Below, one piece after another: positions 31,574-37,877 of a stretch of DNA of 37,877 bases. The notes beneath the pieces are model-generated. The model had not been told where the DNA came from. It searched no databases and was given only the letters and a program-made list of their open reading frames with translations. A program made the position numbers and the translations under genes. Origin of the DNA: Clostridia bacterium (GTDB lineage Bacteria > Bacillota > Clostridia > Oscillospirales > Acutalibacteraceae). Position 1 is the stretch's first letter. Every line of letters begins with the position of its first letter. The DNA is taken from the NCBI GenBank assembly GCA_024404755.1, contig JAKSPN010000004.1, forward strand, positions 1-37,877. Direction: 5' to 3'.

Positions 31574-32821
31574 TTGCTCGCGCAAAAGGGCGGGCGGCTT
31601 TCGTGGAACGACACCCGCAAACTGTTTTTGCCGTTTTTGTCGTCCCTGCTCTCCTGCCACACGGCGGGTCTGTACCACTTCGCCATTTGCCCGCAAAACC
31701 TGCTGCTCGACGAAAGCGGGCGGTTGCGCTTAAACGGGTTTGACCTGCCGGAAGTGCGGCGCGAAACCGACCTCATCGAGCCGCAACTCGCGGACGGCTA
31801 CGCCGCCCCCGAACAGTACACGCTCGGTAAATCCGTAGGGGCCGCGGCGGACGTGTATGCCGTGGCCGCCACGCTGTTCCGCGTACTTACCGGCAACCCG
31901 CCTCCGAGTGGCGCGCGCCGCGAAGCGGAAGGCAACGATTTGTTTATGCCCACCGAAGTGGCGAACGCGTTGCCCGAACACGTTGCGGAAACGCTCGCCG
32001 ATGCGCTGCAACCCGATGCAAAACTGCGCATCCCCACGCTGTCCGAACTGCGCGACCGTCTGTCCACCGGTATGGTGGTGTCGGCGCTGGCACAGGAAGC
32101 GGAAGCGATGAACGCCCCGCGCGAGGAGAAAATGCCCAAAAACTCTGCCGGCAAAAAATACGCGATTTTGCTTTCCTGCCTGCTCGCGGTCATCCTGATT
32201 GTCGCGGGCGGCATCCTCTACTTTAAGTTGAGCCACCCCGAAAAAGACCCGAACGGCACAAGCCAAACCGCCACGCTTCCCACCCTGACCGAAACCGAAA
32301 AGCCCACCTCGACCGAGGCGGCGGGTCTCGTGTCCTTTGCGCCGGATTTGTCCGACGGCAAGCAGGATTACTACGCTCTGCCGATTGAGGGCGGCGTACG
32401 GGTGAAAGACACCTACCCCGTCACCGTGGTCGGCTATCAGTACAGCGATTCCGTGCCGGCGGGCTACATCGTGGCGCAAAACCCGGTTGCGGGCGCGCCC
32501 GTGCCGGACAGCACGACCATTTCGGTCTATTTAAGCGCCGGCAAAGCGCGTACCGCCGTGCCGGACGTGACCGGCTGGAAAGCGGAACACGCGAAAATCT
32601 ATCTGGAAGCGCTCGGCTTCCGTGTGGAAACCGCCGAGGGCGCGGATACGTCGGTAGACGTAGGTTGTGTGTTCGGTACGTGGCCGGAAGCGGGCACCGA
32701 GCCCCTCAACGGCAACAAAGTGACGCTGCGCGTCAACAACACCCCGAAAACCACCGCCGCCGAAGCGGAAGAACTCTCCGAAGCGGACGAGCCGCTTGAC
32801 GATACGGGCGAGGAGGAGTAA
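31574..32821 (+). CDS. C-terminal part of the PASTA pseudokinase: C-lobe, membrane helix, PASTA-like repeats
   Basis: Continues the frame for 415 codons from a TTG directly after the TAA; an efficient independent start is not evident. The C-lobe keeps the fold markers GYAAPEQY and ADVYAVAATLFRVLTGNPPP. The catalytic loop reads HFAICPQNLLL instead of HRDxxPxN, and the DFG site reads NGFDL, so the catalytic and metal-binding Asp residues are missing. A transmembrane helix (about residues 195-217 of this part) is followed by a Thr-rich spacer and two PASTA-like extracellular repeats, the second being AVPDVTGWKAEHAKIYLEAL. PASTA domains bind peptidoglycan fragments or lipid II. The tail is acidic. 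With the upstream part this makes a 568-codon gene if read through. Confidence 0.75.
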   Translation: MLAQKGGRLSWNDTRKLFLPFLSSLLSCHTAGLYHFAICPQNLLLDESGRLRLNGFDLPEVRRETDLIEPQLADGYAAPEQYTLGKSVGAAADVYAVAATLFRVLTGNPPPSGARREAEGNDLFMPTEVANALPEHVAETLADALQPDAKLRIPTLSELRDRLSTGMVVSALAQEAEAMNAPREEKMPKNSAGKKYAILLSCLLAVILIVAGGILYFKLSHPEKDPNGTSQTATLPTLTETEKPTSTEAAGLVSFAPDLSDGKQDYYALPIEGGVRVKDTYPVTVVGYQYSDSVPAGYIVAQNPVAGAPVPDSTTISVYLSAGKARTAVPDVTGWKAEHAKIYLEALGFRVETAEGADTSVDVGCVFGTWPEAGTEPLNGNKVTLRVNNTPKTTAAEAEELSEADEPLDDTGEEE

Positions 32822-32823
32822 CT

Positions 32824-33591
32824 ATGCAAAAAACCACGTTGTCTGAGTTCGGCACGAAACTGTTTTTGCGTGCCCTCATCGCCGCGGCGCTGTGTATGAT
32901 CGTGTATCTGTCGTTCGGCTTTATTTTCACCGCCGTCGGCACGAAGCAAGCGGGCTACACCGTCTATCACCAGGAAGAAGACGGCACGCTCACCAATATG
33001 GGCGACTATTACTTTGACGAAATAAGCGCCCTCGAAGAAGAGGCCTCCGCCGCCGACGAAACCGGCACAACCGCCGCCGAATCGGTCTATTATCGGCAAG
33101 CCATCCGCACCGAAATGTCGCCGTTTTTGAAAGTGATTTCCTTTATCCTCTCGGAAATCTGTATGCTCGGGATGTATATCTCGATGTTGTACGTTTCCGC
33201 ATGGGAACAGGGCCGCAAAAACGCCCAAAACGACGAGGGTGACGGCTTCGACAAATGGTTTGGCCTGCGCGCCGGTGCGTTTGCAACGCTCCCGCTTTGC
33301 ATCGCGTGGGTCGCGCTTCTTATGAGCAAACTCGGCTGGTTTAACCCCGAATTTGCCGGCACGTTTAAGCTCTTGATGGCGCCGTGGTTCCCGATTGTCA
33401 CCGCGATGATGCCCGCCGCCGCGACCGCGTCGATGGCGTGGTGGGTGCCGTTTGCGATGTTGCCGCTGATAGCGCTGAAACCCGCCACCACCCACGTCGC
33501 CTACGTTCTCGGCGCGAACGATATCGTGTTGCGGGACAAAATCCTCTATAAGGGTAAGAAAAAGAAAAAGAAAAAATCCCGTCGGGCATAA
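32824..33591 (+). CDS. Multi-pass membrane protein of unknown function
   Basis: A 255-residue protein; the ATG lies 2 nt after the pseudokinase stop, so co-translation is likely. There is one helix near residues 15-38, then an acidic extracytoplasmic segment (about 40-95), then helices near 100-125, 150-170, 180-200 and 203-220. The C-terminus is strongly basic (KGKKKKKKKSRRA) and probably cytoplasmic. I do not recognise a family. Its tight coupling to the PASTA pseudokinase and its position before a cell-wall amidase suggest a role at the cell envelope. Confidence 0.65.
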   Translation: MQKTTLSEFGTKLFLRALIAAALCMIVYLSFGFIFTAVGTKQAGYTVYHQEEDGTLTNMGDYYFDEISALEEEASAADETGTTAAESVYYRQAIRTEMSPFLKVISFILSEICMLGMYISMLYVSAWEQGRKNAQNDEGDGFDKWFGLRAGAFATLPLCIAWVALLMSKLGWFNPEFAGTFKLLMAPWFPIVTAMMPAAATASMAWWVPFAMLPLIALKPATTHVAYVLGANDIVLRDKILYKGKKKKKKKSRRA

Positions 33592-33633
33592 TTTTTCCCC
33601 GCGCCCATACAGTTTTGTATGGGAGGGATGTTT

Positions 33634-34326
33634 GTGAAACAAAACGCCAAAACCGCCCTGTTTTGGGGCGTACTGATAGAATGTGCCGTGGTGCTTTGCG
33701 CCGTCACGATCGGACAGCGCCCGCAAACCGCCGTTACCGCGCCCACCGATACCCGTCCGCTTATTTTGCTGGATGCGGGTCACGGCGGCGAAGACGGCGG
33801 CGCGCTCGCCCCCGACGGCACGTGCGAAAAAGACCTCAATTTAGACCTGACCCTCACCCTGCGCGACACGCTGACCTTTTGCGGTTGCCGCGTAGCGACC
33901 ACCCGCGACACGGACACAGGACTCGGCGAGGGCGACACCGTGCGGGCGCGCAAAGTATCCGATATGAAAGCGCGGCTCGCGCTTTACGATGCCGCCGACG
34001 TGGTGCTTTCCGTCCACCAAAACAAGTTCGGCGACACCGCCTGCCGCGGCGCGCAGTTTTTCTATTCGCAAAACGCGCCCGAAAGCAAACTGCTCGCCGA
34101 AACGGTGCGTAATCGCTTCGTGGCGCTTGTGCAACCGGACAACACGCGCGAACTGAAAATCGGCGGCGACAACGTGTTTTTGCTCTACAAAACCCAAACG
34201 CCCGCGGTACTTGCGGAATGCGGATTTTTGAGCAATCCCGACGACCTCGCCACGTTAAAAGACCAAACAAGCCGCGACAAAATCGCCTTGGCGCTTGCCG
34301 GCGGCGTTCTCGATTATCTCGGCTGA
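33634..34326 (+). CDS. cwlD: N-acetylmuramoyl-L-alanine amidase, CwlD-like
   Basis: I chose GTG at 33634 (230 residues), 7 nt after GGGAGG; the ATG at 33619 overlaps that site. An N-terminal membrane helix (about 8-28) is followed by an Amidase_3 domain. Zinc and catalytic residues are in DAGHGGEDGG, CEKDLNLDL, VLSVHQNKFGD and VLAECGFLSNPDD, so all are kept. It cuts the bond between muramic acid and the stem peptide outside the membrane. In spore formers CwlD makes muramic lactam in the cortex; whether this organism sporulates cannot be told here. It stands in the same strand series as radA. Confidence 0.88.
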   Translation: MKQNAKTALFWGVLIECAVVLCAVTIGQRPQTAVTAPTDTRPLILLDAGHGGEDGGALAPDGTCEKDLNLDLTLTLRDTLTFCGCRVATTRDTDTGLGEGDTVRARKVSDMKARLALYDAADVVLSVHQNKFGDTACRGAQFFYSQNAPESKLLAETVRNRFVALVQPDNTRELKIGGDNVFLLYKTQTPAVLAECGFLSNPDDLATLKDQTSRDKIALALAGGVLDYLG

Positions 34327-34342
34327 AAGGATGTGAAAACCG

Positions 34343-35698
34343 ATGGCACAAAAGAACAAAACCGTCTACATCTGCTCGGAATGCGGCGCGGAAAGCTTGA
34401 AACCCGCAGGTCGGTGCTTTACCTGCGGCGCGTGGGGCACGGTGCAAGAAGAAATCCGTGTTGCCTCCACCGCCTCGTCCCGCACGGTAACGGCGGCGGC
34501 AAAACCCACTCGCCTGCGCGACGTTTCCACCGCCGAAGATCCCCGCATTTTAACGGGGCTTTCGGAGCTTGACCGCGTTTTGGGCGGCGGCATTGTCCGC
34601 GGCGGCGTGATGCTCATCGGCGGCAACCCCGGCATCGGTAAATCCACCCTGCTTTTACAAATTTGCGAAACGCTCGGCGCGGACAAGCGTATCCTCTACG
34701 TCTCCGGCGAGGAATCCGCCCGCCAAATCAAACTCCGCGCCGACCGGCTCGGGGTAAACAGCGAAAACGTCCTGCTCCTTTGCGAAACCGACGTGGATGC
34801 GATTTTGGCGGCGATTGACAGCGAATCCCCCGACCTTGTGATTATCGACTCAATTCAGACAATGAGTTTGCAAGCCGTCGCCTCGTCCCCCGGAAGTGTC
34901 ACGCAGGTGCGCGAATGCACGTCGGCGCTGATGCGCGCCGTGAAAGCGGCGGATATTCCGCTGTTTATCGTCGGCCACGTCAACAAAGACGGTGCGATTG
35001 CCGGCCCGAAAGTCATGGAACACATCGTCGATTGCGTGCTGTATTTCGAGGGCGACCGCCATTCGAGTTATCGCCTTTTGCGCTGTGTTAAAAACCGCTA
35101 CGGCGCCACCGACGAAATCGGGATGTTCGAGATGCGCGACAAAGGGCTTGTCGGCGTGGAAAACCCGTCGCTCGCCCTGCTCTCCGGCCGACCGGTCAAC
35201 GTCTCCGGCATCTGTGTGGCGTGCACGATGGAGGGCTCGCGCCCGATTTTAGCCGAAGTGCAGGGGCTTGTGTCCCCCACCGCGTTCGGCAACCCGCGCC
35301 GGATGTCCACCGGCTTCGACCAAAACCGCTTGGCGCTTCTTTTGGCGGTACTCGAAAAACGCGCCGGCTACTTCTTCTCGAATCTCGACGCGTATATGAA
35401 CGTCGTCGGCGGACTGTGGCTCAATGAGCCCGCCGCGGAACTGCCGGTGGCGTTGGCGCTTGTCACCGCGCTTAAAGACAAGCCCGTCTCCGAAGGCGTT
35501 GCCGCGTTCGGCGAAGTCGGACTGACCGGCGAAATTCGCTCGGTATCCCAAGCGGATGCGCGTGTCGCGGAAGCGGCGCGGCTCGGCTTCAAGAAAGTGC
35601 TTCTCCCCTACCACAACCTGCAAGGACTCGCCCCCCGCAACGACATCGAAATCATCGGGGTCAAAACGGTGCGCGATGCGTTTGAGGCGCTCGATTGA
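34343..35698 (+). CDS. radA: DNA repair protein RadA
   Basis: A 451-residue protein. The N-terminal zinc finger has CSEC...CFTC (about residues 11-31). The RecA-like core has Walker A GGNPGIGKST near residue 93, and the RadA-specific KNRYG motif (VKNRYGATDEIGMFEM) near 250. The C-terminal Lon-like domain has NVVGGLWLNEPAAELPVALALV. It acts in branch migration during recombination. The ATG is preceded by AAAGGATGTGA, 16 nt after the amidase stop. Family length is about 450 residues, so it is complete. Confidence 0.96.
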   Translation: MAQKNKTVYICSECGAESLKPAGRCFTCGAWGTVQEEIRVASTASSRTVTAAAKPTRLRDVSTAEDPRILTGLSELDRVLGGGIVRGGVMLIGGNPGIGKSTLLLQICETLGADKRILYVSGEESARQIKLRADRLGVNSENVLLLCETDVDAILAAIDSESPDLVIIDSIQTMSLQAVASSPGSVTQVRECTSALMRAVKAADIPLFIVGHVNKDGAIAGPKVMEHIVDCVLYFEGDRHSSYRLLRCVKNRYGATDEIGMFEMRDKGLVGVENPSLALLSGRPVNVSGICVACTMEGSRPILAEVQGLVSPTAFGNPRRMSTGFDQNRLALLLAVLEKRAGYFFSNLDAYMNVVGGLWLNEPAAELPVALALVTALKDKPVSEGVAAFGEVGLTGEIRSVSQADARVAEAARLGFKKVLLPYHNLQGLAPRNDIEIIGVKTVRDAFEALD

Positions 35699-35716
35699 CC
35701 AAATAATGAAAAAGAC

Positions 35717-35745
35717 TTGCTTTTTCCCGAAAAATCGTGTATACT
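35717..35745 (+). promoter_or_regulatory. Promoter of the TSCPD protein gene
   Basis: TTGCTT (35717-35722), a 17-nt spacer, TATACT (35740-35745). It lies 18 nt after radA without an evident terminator between them. The promoter overlaps an upstream ATG (35737), confirming the later start at 35776. Confidence 0.75.
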
Positions 35746-35775
35746 GGAAAGTCGAAAAAGAAACGAGGAATGGTT

Positions 35776-36027
35776 ATGACCTATACCCGCCGCAATCAAG
35801 GCACCTGCTCGCGCAGCGTGAGTTTTGATTTAGAAAACGGTATTCTCAAAAACGTCCGCTTTGAGGGCGGATGCAACGGCAACTTGCAAGGCATTGCCCG
35901 CCTTGTGGAGGGAATGGATGCCGAGGAAGCGATGAATCGCCTTTCCGGTATCCGTTGCGGCTTTAAGCCCACCTCCTGCCCCGATCAGTTGGCGCAGGCG
36001 ATTGCCGCCGCGTTGAAAGAAGGTTGA
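35776..36027 (+). CDS. Small TSCPD-domain protein with four cysteines
   Basis: An 83-residue protein; the ATG at 35776 has CGAGGA 6 nt upstream. Four conserved Cys residues lie in GTCSRSV, GGCNGN, GIRCG and TSCPDQLAQAI, the layout of the TIGR03905/TSCPD family. Related TSCPD domains occur at the C-terminus of some ribonucleotide reductases. The free-standing form is uncharacterised; the cysteines suggest a metal or Fe-S site. It begins a two-gene unit with 36032-36571. Confidence 0.85.
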   Translation: MTYTRRNQGTCSRSVSFDLENGILKNVRFEGGCNGNLQGIARLVEGMDAEEAMNRLSGIRCGFKPTSCPDQLAQAIAAALKEG

Positions 36028-36031
36028 TTGT

Positions 36032-36571
36032 ATGCGAATTCAAGACGACAGCGATATGAAAATCGTGGGCGAATACGTCGAGCCGGAAGATGCCGCCGAC
36101 GAACTCACCCGTCTCTTAAAAGAACAACAGGAAAACGGCAACTTGGACCGCGCCCGCGCCCTCGGCGAAGCGTTGGTGGAAGCCGCGCGCGAAGCGGCAA
36201 GCGAGCACCCGTCCGAAAACGAAACGCTGCTCTTACAGCGTTGGCTGCTTCTCCTTTTTACCACCGACATCGAGGTGCAGCGCCTGCTGCCGAACGGGCT
36301 TGTCGCCCGCACCGCGTTCGGTCGCTTCTATGACGTGTTACAGCAGACCGAGCCGGCGATTTACGAACAACTCCAACAAAACGGCAGTTTGTCGTTCTAC
36401 TACCTCTGCCAAGAGGACGGCGCGATTCTCAAAACCAAAGCCGCCGAGACGTTTGCCTCTCTCTGCGGCCGCGGCGACGATAAAACCACCATCGCCCTCG
36501 GCAAAACGCTCATCGAGCAATGCAAGGTGAAGGTCGATGCCCTCGCCGATGCGCAGGAGTTTGTGCAATAA
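36032..36571 (+). CDS. Hypothetical helical protein
   Basis: A 179-residue protein without a signal peptide or membrane helix; AAGAAGG lies 8 nt before the ATG, which is 4 nt after the TSCPD gene. It is mostly helical and acidic at the start (EPEDAADELTRLLKEQQENG). The middle carries LLLQRWLLLLFTTDIEVQRLLP, and the end DDKTTIALGKTLIEQCK. I do not recognise a family. A strong terminator follows. The codon use and ribosome binding site support a real gene. Confidence 0.7.
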   Translation: MRIQDDSDMKIVGEYVEPEDAADELTRLLKEQQENGNLDRARALGEALVEAAREAASEHPSENETLLLQRWLLLLFTTDIEVQRLLPNGLVARTAFGRFYDVLQQTEPAIYEQLQQNGSLSFYYLCQEDGAILKTKAAETFASLCGRGDDKTTIALGKTLIEQCKVKVDALADAQEFVQ

Positions 36572-36584
36572 CGAAAAAGCCAGT

Positions 36585-36608
36585 ATCCCCCGACTTTGGT
36601 CGGGGGAT
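36585..36608 (+). terminator. Rho-independent terminator after the TSCPD unit
   Basis: A perfect 10-bp stem ATCCCCCGAC / GTCGGGGGAT with a TTTG loop, then TTTTCTT, 13 nt past the stop codon at 36571. Confidence 0.93.
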
Positions 36609-36613
36609 TTTTC

Positions 36614-36642
36614 TTGCACATATCCACTCTTTGTGGTACAAT
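36614..36642 (+). promoter_or_regulatory. Promoter of the short-chain dehydrogenase gene
   Basis: TTGCAC (36614-36619), a 17-nt spacer, TACAAT (36637-36642), 30 nt before the ATG and directly after the preceding terminator. Confidence 0.8.
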
Positions 36643-36672
36643 AAGGAAAACGAAACGAAAGGCGGAAAACGT

Positions 36673-37431
36673 ATGTATGTGTTGATTACCGGCGCATCCA
36701 GCGGCATCGGGCGCGAGATGGCGCGGTGTTTTGCCGAATGCGGATGCGATTTGATTTTGGCGGCGCGGCGGCTCGAACGGTTGCAGGAACTCGGCGCCGA
36801 ACTCGCCGACACCTACGGCTGCCACGTGCTGACGAAACAAACCGATTTGACCGACGAGCATCAGGTGCGCGCGCTTCACGCCGCCTGCCTGCCGCTTGAC
36901 CCCGAAATCGTGGTCAACTGCGCGGGATTCGGCAAAATGGGCTATTTTTCCGACATCGCGCTCGAAGACGAACTCGATATGCTCAAAACCAACGTCACCG
37001 CGGTGCATATTTTAACAAAACTGTTCGCGCAGACGATGAGCGAGGGCACGATTCTCAACGTGTCGAGCATCGCGTCCTTTGCGCCCGTGCCCCTGCTCGC
37101 CGCCTACGGCGCAACCAAAGCGTACGTCCAAAGTCTGTCCCGCGCGGTCAACTACGAACTGAAAAAGCAGGGCAAACCCGTGCAGGTCGCGGTGCTGTGC
37201 CCCGGTCCGGTTTCCACCGAATTCAACGACGTGGCGGACGCGACCTTCCGCATTCCCGCGATGTCGGCAAAAACCTGCGCGTGGCTCGCGGTGGACGGGA
37301 TTTTGTCCCACCGCAAGGTGATTTTGCCGGGGCTTATCCCCCACGCGATGAACGTGCTCGCCAAGATTACGCCGGCTTCGGTCGTGATGCCGGTTGAATT
37401 CCTCGGCGAAAAGGCAAAAATGAAGAAATGA
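36673..37431 (+). CDS. Short-chain dehydrogenase/reductase
   Basis: The ATG at 36673 (252 residues) is preceded by AAAGGCGG and lies after the promoter; a longer frame from 36520 would run through the terminator. The Rossmann fold has TGASSGIG (residues 6-13) for the cofactor, NCAGFGKMG in place of NNAG, the catalytic Ser in the SSIASF strand, and YGATK near residue 146. The Arg residues after the second strand (ILAARRLERL) suggest NADPH. The substrate is unknown. The last helix near the C-terminus is hydrophobic. Its stop overlaps the next start (ATGA). Confidence 0.9.
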   Translation: MYVLITGASSGIGREMARCFAECGCDLILAARRLERLQELGAELADTYGCHVLTKQTDLTDEHQVRALHAACLPLDPEIVVNCAGFGKMGYFSDIALEDELDMLKTNVTAVHILTKLFAQTMSEGTILNVSSIASFAPVPLLAAYGATKAYVQSLSRAVNYELKKQGKPVQVAVLCPGPVSTEFNDVADATFRIPAMSAKTCAWLAVDGILSHRKVILPGLIPHAMNVLAKITPASVVMPVEFLGEKAKMKK

Positions 37432-37877
37432 GCGACTTTCCCGCCACGCTCCCCGCAGAATTCACGGCGCGTATGCGCCGCCTGCTCGGGGACGAATTTT
37501 CCGATTTTTACAGCGCGCCGCCCCGCCGCGGGCTGCGCGTGAATACCGCGGTTATCCCTGCCGAAACGGTCAAAAAACGGTTGCCGTTTGCGCTCGCTCC
37601 CGCGCCGTTTGCCGAAAACGGCTTTTTCGTCGACAGCGACCGAAAAGTGGGCGCGCACCCGCTTCACCACGCGGGCGGCTTTTATATGCAAGAGCCGTCG
37701 GCGCAGTCGGCGGTCACCGCGCTCGCCGTGAAAGCGGGCGAAACCGTGCTCGATACCTGCGCCGCCCCCGGCGGCAAATCCACCGCCATCGCCGAAATGC
37801 TCGGCGACACGGGGCTTTTGTGGTGTAACGAATACGTGCGCCCGCGGGCGAAGATTCTCTGCCAAAACCTCGAACGG
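37428..37877 (+). CDS. RsmB/RsmF-type rRNA cytosine-C5 methyltransferase, 3' end cut by window edge
   Basis: The ATG at 37428 overlaps the dehydrogenase stop by 4 nt, and 150 codons remain before the window ends. The N-terminal part has PRRGLRVNT, typical of NOL1/NOP2/Sun enzymes. The block HHAGGFYMQEPSAQSAV is followed by the SAM-binding motif I LDTCAAPGGKS (about residues 105-115) and then WCNEYVRPRAKIL. The catalytic cysteines would lie beyond the edge. RsmF-type members methylate cytosines of 16S rRNA; the exact position cannot be assigned from this fragment. Confidence 0.9.
   Translation, partial: MSDFPATLPAEFTARMRRLLGDEFSDFYSAPPRRGLRVNTAVIPAETVKKRLPFALAPAPFAENGFFVDSDRKVGAHPLHHAGGFYMQEPSAQSAVTALAVKAGETVLDTCAAPGGKSTAIAEMLGDTGLLWCNEYVRPRAKILCQNLER

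Noticed and set aside
36520-36672. N-terminal extension of the short-chain dehydrogenase
   Set aside because: The extension runs through a strong terminator and a promoter; the ATG at 36673 has its own ribosome binding site and gives a standard Rossmann start.

Overview
The window looks like a chromosomal segment of an uncultured anaerobic Firmicute of class Clostridia, most likely the Ruminococcaceae/Oscillospiraceae. The basis is the dgt-dnaG-rpoD block, a Firmicutes-type DnaD/DnaI primosome pair, type I dockerins with a cohesin, sigma-A promoters with 17-nt spacers, strong GGAGG ribosome binding sites, and frequent GTG/TTG starts in moderately GC-rich DNA. I saw no rRNA, tRNA, insertion sequence, prophage or CRISPR array. 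This taxonomic call is inference.

Everything from 1 to about 28.85 kb is on the minus strand, and everything from about 29.1 kb to the end is on the plus strand. The two arms diverge between rpmE and dnaD. Region A (1-5.6 kb) encodes secreted or surface proteins: a truncated exported protein, two dockerin proteins without a recognisable enzyme domain, a single-cohesin protein with a surface anchor between them, and a membrane-anchored protein with a carbohydrate-binding-like module. Together they look like a small non-catalytic cellulosome-type assembly. Region B (5.8-9.5 kb) encodes a cytosolic GH94-type glycoside phosphorylase and a TIM-barrel protein that may be a glycosidase.

Region C (9.6-23.2 kb) is one long sugar-uptake operon behind a consensus promoter. 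In transcription order it encodes a lipoprotein binding protein, a 1016-residue binding protein fused to two beta-sandwich domains, permease pair 1, an NHL/TPR membrane protein, a YIP1 protein, a DUF5696-type lipoprotein and permease pair 2. It has no ATPase gene, so a shared MsmX/MsmK-type ATPase elsewhere is expected. A plausible reading of A to C is glycan capture at the surface, import as oligosaccharide, and phosphorolysis in the cytosol.

Region D (23.2-28.9 kb) is housekeeping: dgt, dnaG, rpoD and an Rrf2 regulator with cysteines suited to an Fe-S cluster, then yigZ and rpmE. Region E (29.0-35.7 kb) carries dnaD, dnaI, a degenerate Ser/Thr kinase with PASTA-like repeats that is interrupted by an in-frame TAA, a membrane protein, a CwlD-like amidase and radA. 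Region F (35.7 kb to the end) has a small TSCPD-domain protein, an unrecognised protein, a short-chain dehydrogenase and the start of an RsmB/RsmF-type rRNA methyltransferase.

The items most worth a second look are the interrupted PASTA pseudokinase beside the primosome genes, the double-permease operon with its large fusion binding protein, the cohesin/dockerin cluster without enzymes, and the TIM-barrel protein coupled to the GH94 gene.
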